A stretch of 64,000 nucleotides of DNA from Brevibacillus sp. DP1.3A (GTDB lineage Bacteria > Bacillota > Bacilli > Brevibacillales > Brevibacillaceae), in NCBI RefSeq assembly GCF_013284245.2, contig NZ_CP085876.1, positions 1,437,001-1,501,000 on the forward strand. Direction: 5' to 3'. Shown here one piece after another: positions 60,147-64,000 of the stretch; the stretch's first letter is position 1; the number at the start of each line of letters is the position of its first letter. Under the pieces are notes generated by a model. It had not been told where the DNA came from. It ran no database searches and saw only the letters and a list, made by a program, of their open reading frames with translations. The translations under genes were made by a program, and so were the position numbers.

Positions 60147-60548
60147 ATGAGGCGCAATGTCACACAGTCATACCCAGTGAGGAGAAAGTGTCTGCAAATC
60201 GTCCCGCCATTAGGTTGCCCCGGAATTTTTCCAGTAAAACCCTCCCCAACGTGTCCTCCCTGTCCCCCATGTCCATGTACGCCTGGTTTAATACGAACAG
60301 AAACCTATCAGTATACGGCAATTTCAGATGGAGTCAAAAACAGGTATACCAACAGTGATGCGGTCATGCCCTTTAGTACATCCGGCATTCTGGACCCGAA
60401 TGAAGTTTCGGTTGTGAATCTATTCATCAATGGAATGCTACAACCTCCCAATTTATATGTTGTCCAGCCGGGAGTGTTGATTCTGAGTGACATTCCTGTG
60501 CATGGAGTTCCTCTTATTCTTCAGTTCATCAAGATGATTGTCTCATAA
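60147..60548 (+). CDS. DUF4183 protein with Cys/Pro-rich N-terminus
   Basis: 133 aa. Residues 1-55 contain CPPCPPCPCTPG, a Cys-Pro repeat that could cross-link in a coat or exosporium layer, followed by a DUF4183 domain with VNLFINGMLQPPNLYVVQ and ending LQFIKMIVS. Same family as the preceding 94-aa protein. AAAGGACGAG RBS. The pair is probably cotranscribed. Confidence 0.8.
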   Translation: MRRNVTQSYPVRRKCLQIVPPLGCPGIFPVKPSPTCPPCPPCPCTPGLIRTETYQYTAISDGVKNRYTNSDAVMPFSTSGILDPNEVSVVNLFINGMLQPPNLYVVQPGVLILSDIPVHGVPLILQFIKMIVS

Positions 60549-60644
60549 ATGGTTGGTTCCATAATGGGAAAAGGTCATGTCATACATACATGTCATTTTC
60601 CTTCCATGTTGTGCCCTACCAGGGATATGATCGGCTCGACATAC

Positions 60645-61244
60645 TTAAAAGTCTCTCGTCTTCGATTTGGCAGGCAAGATCGCTTGCTCTCCTTTTTCAT
60701 AGAAAGCAAGTAGAGTATGGACAAAACTCAATCTCGGTACGATCATATAGACGGCCAAGGCAGACCCAATGCTGATCAGGGCACCCACAATGACATCTGC
60801 TGGATAATGAACGCCTACCAAAATGCGAGAAAGCCCGACACAAGCAGCAAGCAGCATCCAGAGTGGCCCCGTCGTCTTTCTAAAAAGCCAGTAGGTCATG
60901 CAAAAGGAAAAAAACAGGATCGTATGGTCGCTGGGAAACGAATTGTCGACCGCTTTTTGTACCAATTGATTGACGTTCGCAAGCTCTGCGAATGGCTGAT
61001 TATTCGCATGTAAGCTTCCGGCTACTTTCCCGAATAGCTCGGCGATGACAAACGTAAACGTCGCACAAACGACCATGATGCGATTCTCATGTTTTCTCGT
61101 AAACCAATACACCAAAGCACTCAACGCCAAAATAAACACCGTATATTCTGCTACGTAAAAAGCCACGGAGTTGAGAGCCGGATACTCTTTCCCCAAGTCA
61201 TTAATCAAGCGAAAATAGTGAATGTTGATTTCCATGCCATTCAT
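60645..61244 (-). CDS. bcrC: undecaprenyl-diphosphatase BcrC-type (PAP2)
   Basis: 199-aa PAP2 membrane enzyme with five to six helices. Catalytic motifs: KxxxxxRP region is less clear, DNSFPSDHT (SxDH) and LSRILVGVHYPADV (SRxxxGxHYPxD). BcrC recycles undecaprenyl diphosphate to the monophosphate for wall synthesis and gives bacitracin resistance. Gene precedes its neighbours in the opposite direction. RBS GGGGG. Confidence 0.88.
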   Translation of the reverse strand: MNGMEINIHYFRLINDLGKEYPALNSVAFYVAEYTVFILALSALVYWFTRKHENRIMVVCATFTFVIAELFGKVAGSLHANNQPFAELANVNQLVQKAVDNSFPSDHTILFFSFCMTYWLFRKTTGPLWMLLAACVGLSRILVGVHYPADVIVGALISIGSALAVYMIVPRLSFVHTLLAFYEKGEQAILPAKSKTRDF

Positions 61245-61360
61245 TTTTGGTGATCCCCCTTTACATGTAACAGGAGAATCGTAATCGATAGGAGAGAAAT
61301 GGGAAATTGATTTACCTTACGAAATATTACAGGGTTGTAAGGTTGGTTTCGTAGCATCAA

Positions 61361-61388
61361 AAAAGAGACGGCAGAACCGTCTCTTTTT
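61361..61388. terminator. terminator (bidirectional) before the PepSY-like gene
   Basis: AAAAGAGACGG with CCGTCTCTTTTT; fits both strands. Related in sequence to the AGAGGCGG hairpin set. Confidence 0.85.
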
Positions 61389-61408
61389 AGTTGGACAAAA
61401 GGTCCATA

Positions 61409-62056
61409 TTATTTATTGTTGCCATCTAATTCTGCTTTGGGGTAGATGTCTTTTTTGACAGCCTTTAATTTTCCTACACAATCCATGGTCACGTTGATGT
61501 AATGATCCGGGGAAGTGTAAGTCACGAGAATCTGTGTCTTGTTATCCTGGACAGTAGAGGAGTGGATCTGTGAGAACTTATATTTTTCTGCTTGCTTTCC
61601 AAACAAAAGTTTGAGATGCTCCTTGCCTTTCTTGATCGCTTTCTCATCACCTAAAACTTCTTTCGAAGAGGGGAGTCCGTTTTGGATGTCGACGCTGATC
61701 AGCTCTCCTGTACTTGCGTTTACATGGACAACTCCGAACTCTGGGGTAGTACCCTCTGGTGTGCTCGACAGGATCACTTCCAGACGTTCGATGGGACCCG
61801 AAGTGGTGACGACGTTCTCTTTTAAGATGGAGGTGATGTGATAGTTCTTCAGGTCAGGGATGACTTCTTTGACGTGATTCACAGTCGCTTTTGCTTTTTG
61901 ATTCAGATCTTTTATGGAAAGCTCTTCTAACTTGGTCGCAGTTACAGTTGCTTTCGCTTTGTAGGAAGAGGCTGCTGCTTCGTTTAACAGAACAGGTGTG
62001 TTTGGCAAAAGGAGTGCCGCTATCAGGGTGAATGCGAGTGCCTTACGCTTGGTCAT
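61409..62056 (-). CDS. secreted PepSY-like protein
   Basis: 215 aa. Signal peptide MTKRKALAFTLIAALLLP.. ends near AAASSYK. The rest has two alpha-beta units of the YcdB/PepSY style (GVVHVNASTGELISVDIQ is one). A single Cys remains in NVTMDCVGK. Possibly a secreted peptidase inhibitor. The terminator at 61361 follows directly. Confidence 0.7.
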   Translation of the reverse strand: MTKRKALAFTLIAALLLPNTPVLLNEAAASSYKAKATVTATKLEELSIKDLNQKAKATVNHVKEVIPDLKNYHITSILKENVVTTSGPIERLEVILSSTPEGTTPEFGVVHVNASTGELISVDIQNGLPSSKEVLGDEKAIKKGKEHLKLLFGKQAEKYKFSQIHSSTVQDNKTQILVTYTSPDHYINVTMDCVGKLKAVKKDIYPKAELDGNNK

Positions 62057-62286
62057 TTTGGATCATCCCCATTATTGGTTAATTGGGTGTACATGGATTA
62101 ATACGGAAAGAGATTCGTATAAGTAACTGTAAAAATTGTGAAAAATTTATTACAGGACGAAGGAAGGGAGAAAGTGTCGAAAAATAGTTTTGAAATTTTA
62201 TTTCAAATCTGACAATTCATATTGATATTTTATTTCAAGTGTCTATAATACAAAATATGTAATGATTTGCCAAAGTCACACTTGAA

Positions 62287-62301
62287 TGTAAGCGCTTAAC
62301 A
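62287..62301 (+). promoter_or_regulatory. cre-like catabolite control site upstream of the RpiR-type regulator
   Basis: TGTAAGCGCTTAACA is close to the CcpA consensus TGWNANCGNTNWCA with one insertion. It lies 27 bp before the GTG start and would act as a block to transcription when glucose is present. Confidence 0.4.
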
Positions 62302-62327
62302 AATTTGTGGACGAAAGGGGTGGTATC

Positions 62328-63176
62328 GTGTTGAATGGCGGGTTGCTGCGCATCCGCGAATCATTGCACAATATCAAGCGTTCTGAACAAAACGCGGCGC
62401 ATTACATTTTAGCCAATCCGGATGAGGTGATTCGTCTTTCCATCAAGGAACTCGCGGAAAGAAGCGAATCTAGCCAAGCTGCCATCATACGCATGTGCAA
62501 AAGTATCGGTGTAGATGGTTTTCAGGAGTTGAAAATCAGAATAGCCGGTGATCTGCAATCGTCTACCGCTCAGGATGAATACAAAGAGATTCTTCCCGAT
62601 GCTGATATGTACACTTTGATTGAATCGGTTTCGCTCAACAACATCCTCTCTTTGCGAGAAACGATCAAAATTTTGGATACAGAAGCGGTGGAGAAGGCGA
62701 TTGGTGAGCTGTTCCGAGCCACTCGAATTGATTTTTACGGAGTGGGTGCTTCGCAATTGGTTGCCCAGGATGCCCAACATAAATTTTTGCGCATCAATAA
62801 AATGTGCACGGCCCATTCGGATTCCCACTTGCAGCTTACTTCGGCAGTCACCTTGACGGCTGGTGATGTGGCAGTCGGTATCTCGAATTCGGGGGAAACC
62901 TCACAGATCATAACCACGATGAAACAAGCCCACAAATCTGGAGCTGTGACCATCGGCATTACCAAATACGGCACAAACTCCTTGGCGGAATGCGTGGATA
63001 TTCACTTAACCACGTTTTCAACAGAAGCGGATGAACGCAGTGCCGCCACTTCCTCACGAATCGCACAACTCAATGTGATCGACATCTTGTTTAGAGGTGT
63101 TGCTGCCAAAAATTACGATGTTTCTGCTGCGTACTTGCGCCAGACGCGTAAAGCTGTTCGGGAGCAATACAAATAA
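62328..63176 (+). CDS. RpiR/MurR-family sugar-responsive regulator
   Basis: 282 aa. N-terminal RpiR helix-turn-helix about 1-75 (KELAERSESSQAAIIRMCK) and a C-terminal SIS domain with GVGASQLVAQDAQHK and ISNSGETSQII that binds a sugar phosphate. Likely controls the sugar ABC transporter that starts right after. GTG 62328 follows AAAGGGGTGG by 7 bp; GTG 62307 is upstream but without an RBS. Confidence 0.88.
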   Translation: MLNGGLLRIRESLHNIKRSEQNAAHYILANPDEVIRLSIKELAERSESSQAAIIRMCKSIGVDGFQELKIRIAGDLQSSTAQDEYKEILPDADMYTLIESVSLNNILSLRETIKILDTEAVEKAIGELFRATRIDFYGVGASQLVAQDAQHKFLRINKMCTAHSDSHLQLTSAVTLTAGDVAVGISNSGETSQIITTMKQAHKSGAVTIGITKYGTNSLAECVDIHLTTFSTEADERSAATSSRIAQLNVIDILFRGVAAKNYDVSAAYLRQTRKAVREQYK

Positions 63177-63344
63177 GCAAATCCTCCTTAGCATACACAA
63201 AATCCTGCCTTTATCCTTTTATCCTTATCAGTCAGTAAAGAGCTTATTTTCAAAGTGCCCACATGTGGCTAGTAGTACGTTAGGCGTTTGGAAATATCGT
63301 TAGCTATGCAAGTTTTTTACTTCATGCAATTGGGGAGGTTTTCC

Positions 63345-64000
63345 ATGAAAAAGAGAAGGTTTCTCTCAGTACTTGGTTTGATAGGCTTAGCCGCGGCATT
63401 GCTTATTTCCGGATGTAGTAGTCAGTCCTCCACACAGCAGGGGGACAAAGTCGAATTGTATATGGGCTACAGCTCTGATCCACCTACGAAGAAAAAGATG
63501 GAAGAAATTATTGCAAAATTCGAACAATCACATCCACACATCAAAATTAAAACAATGACGGCTCCTTATGATGACTTCTATCAAAAGCTGACGACTCAGA
63601 TCGCGGCCGGGAATGCGCCTGATCTATGGCAGAGCGACGGGACAAAAGTATTTGGCTACGCCCAACGCGGCGCGATTCTCGACATCACCGACTACGTCAC
63701 GAAAGAAATCAATAAAGAGGAGCTCAACGGTCTGGAATTCAACAAAGACTCAGATGGGAAGTATTGGGGAGTGCCGCAGGGCATCCAAGTCGGAGCCCTT
63801 TTCTACAACAAGGATTTGTTCGACAAAGCGGGCGTACCATACCCTACGGCTGACTGGACCTGGGATGATGTGAAGGCGGCTTCCGTCAAGCTGACTCTCG
63901 ATGCCAACGGGAAAAATGCAGACGATCCTGCTTTTGACAAAAAATCAGTGAAGCAGTACAGTTTCGCGTTTTTCGGTAGCTCACGCGGCGCATTTAACAT
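63345..64000 (+). CDS. sugar ABC transporter substrate-binding lipoprotein, 3' end missing
   Basis: 218 codons visible, cut by the window end. A lipobox LLISGCSS with Cys24 gives a lipoprotein. The mature part matches family 1 extracellular solute-binding proteins: KVELYMGYSSDP, KFEQSHPHIKIKTM, YDDFYQKLTTQIAAGNAPDLWQ and VPQGIQVGALFYNKDLFDKAG. Expected to bind an oligosaccharide or sugar outside the cell; permease genes should lie beyond the window. GGGGAGG 6 bp before the ATG. Regulated by the upstream RpiR-type protein (inference). Confidence 0.88.
   Translation, partial: MKKRRFLSVLGLIGLAAALLISGCSSQSSTQQGDKVELYMGYSSDPPTKKKMEEIIAKFEQSHPHIKIKTMTAPYDDFYQKLTTQIAAGNAPDLWQSDGTKVFGYAQRGAILDITDYVTKEINKEELNGLEFNKDSDGKYWGVPQGIQVGALFYNKDLFDKAGVPYPTADWTWDDVKAASVKLTLDANGKNADDPAFDKKSVKQYSFAFFGSSRGAFN

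Overview
The window looks like the chromosome of an endospore-forming, low-to-mid GC Firmicute, most likely a Brevibacillus (inference). RBSs are strong AGGAGG types, GTG and TTG starts are common, and spore-linked genes are present (a YutH coat kinase, a Spo0E-like phosphatase, a YuiC-type 3D-domain protein, two DUF4183 proteins). Much of 0-34 kb follows the Bacillus subtilis yut-yum-yui neighbourhood. No rRNA, tRNA, insertion sequence, CRISPR array or phage block was recognised.

Region by region. 0-9 kb: the 3' part of a small DUF3055-like gene, glpX, yutE, a SufR-like regulator, a secreted metallophosphoesterase, yutF, yutG, an operon of yutH, a 2-hydroxyacid dehydrogenase and an alpha/beta hydrolase, and a NifU-like gene. 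9-12 kb: an mccA-mccB transsulfuration pair and yuzD. 12-25 kb: secreted and unknown proteins, a nitrilase-family amidase, NDH-2 (yutJ), yuzB, the futalosine-pathway radical SAM enzyme mqnE, a Spo0E-like gene, an IscA/HesB protein, a DUF4173 membrane protein, an exported NTR-like protein, a YkuE-like phosphoesterase and a cupredoxin lipoprotein. 25-34.5 kb: yumC, yumB, a Nudix gene, yuiA, yuiB, yuiC, an orphan BtuF-like gene, yuiD, a DUF309 gene, pepA, a CoA-binding protein and yuiH.

34.5-43 kb is accessory and more AT-rich. It holds a chemoreceptor, a decayed stretch with a LigD-like ligase fragment fused to a second copy of the yuiH 3' end, an RCC1-repeat secreted protein made of two almost identical 1,098-bp halves, a discoidin-like secreted protein and an FG-GAP/HYR protein. 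43-50 kb has a KimA-type potassium importer, unknown proteins, an ECF sigma factor overlapping its putative anti-sigma gene, and a trypsin-like protease.

50-59.6 kb is the most unusual part: a compact anaerobic nitrogen-oxide module. It contains hcp, a NarK-type transporter fused to a PAS domain, fnr, and an operon with a b-type membrane subunit, a NasC/NarB-like molybdenum oxidoreductase, a four-cluster ferredoxin, a Tat-type Rieske protein, small proteins and a hemerythrin-like protein. Two perfect TGTGA-N6-TCACA Fnr sites sit in its two divergent promoter regions. The predicted logic is that Fnr senses low oxygen and switches on nitrate uptake, a quinol-to-Mo-enzyme electron chain, and protection against hydroxylamine and NO. 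The window ends with two DUF4183 genes, bcrC, a PepSY-like secreted protein, an RpiR-family regulator behind a cre-like site, and the start of a sugar ABC transporter binding protein.
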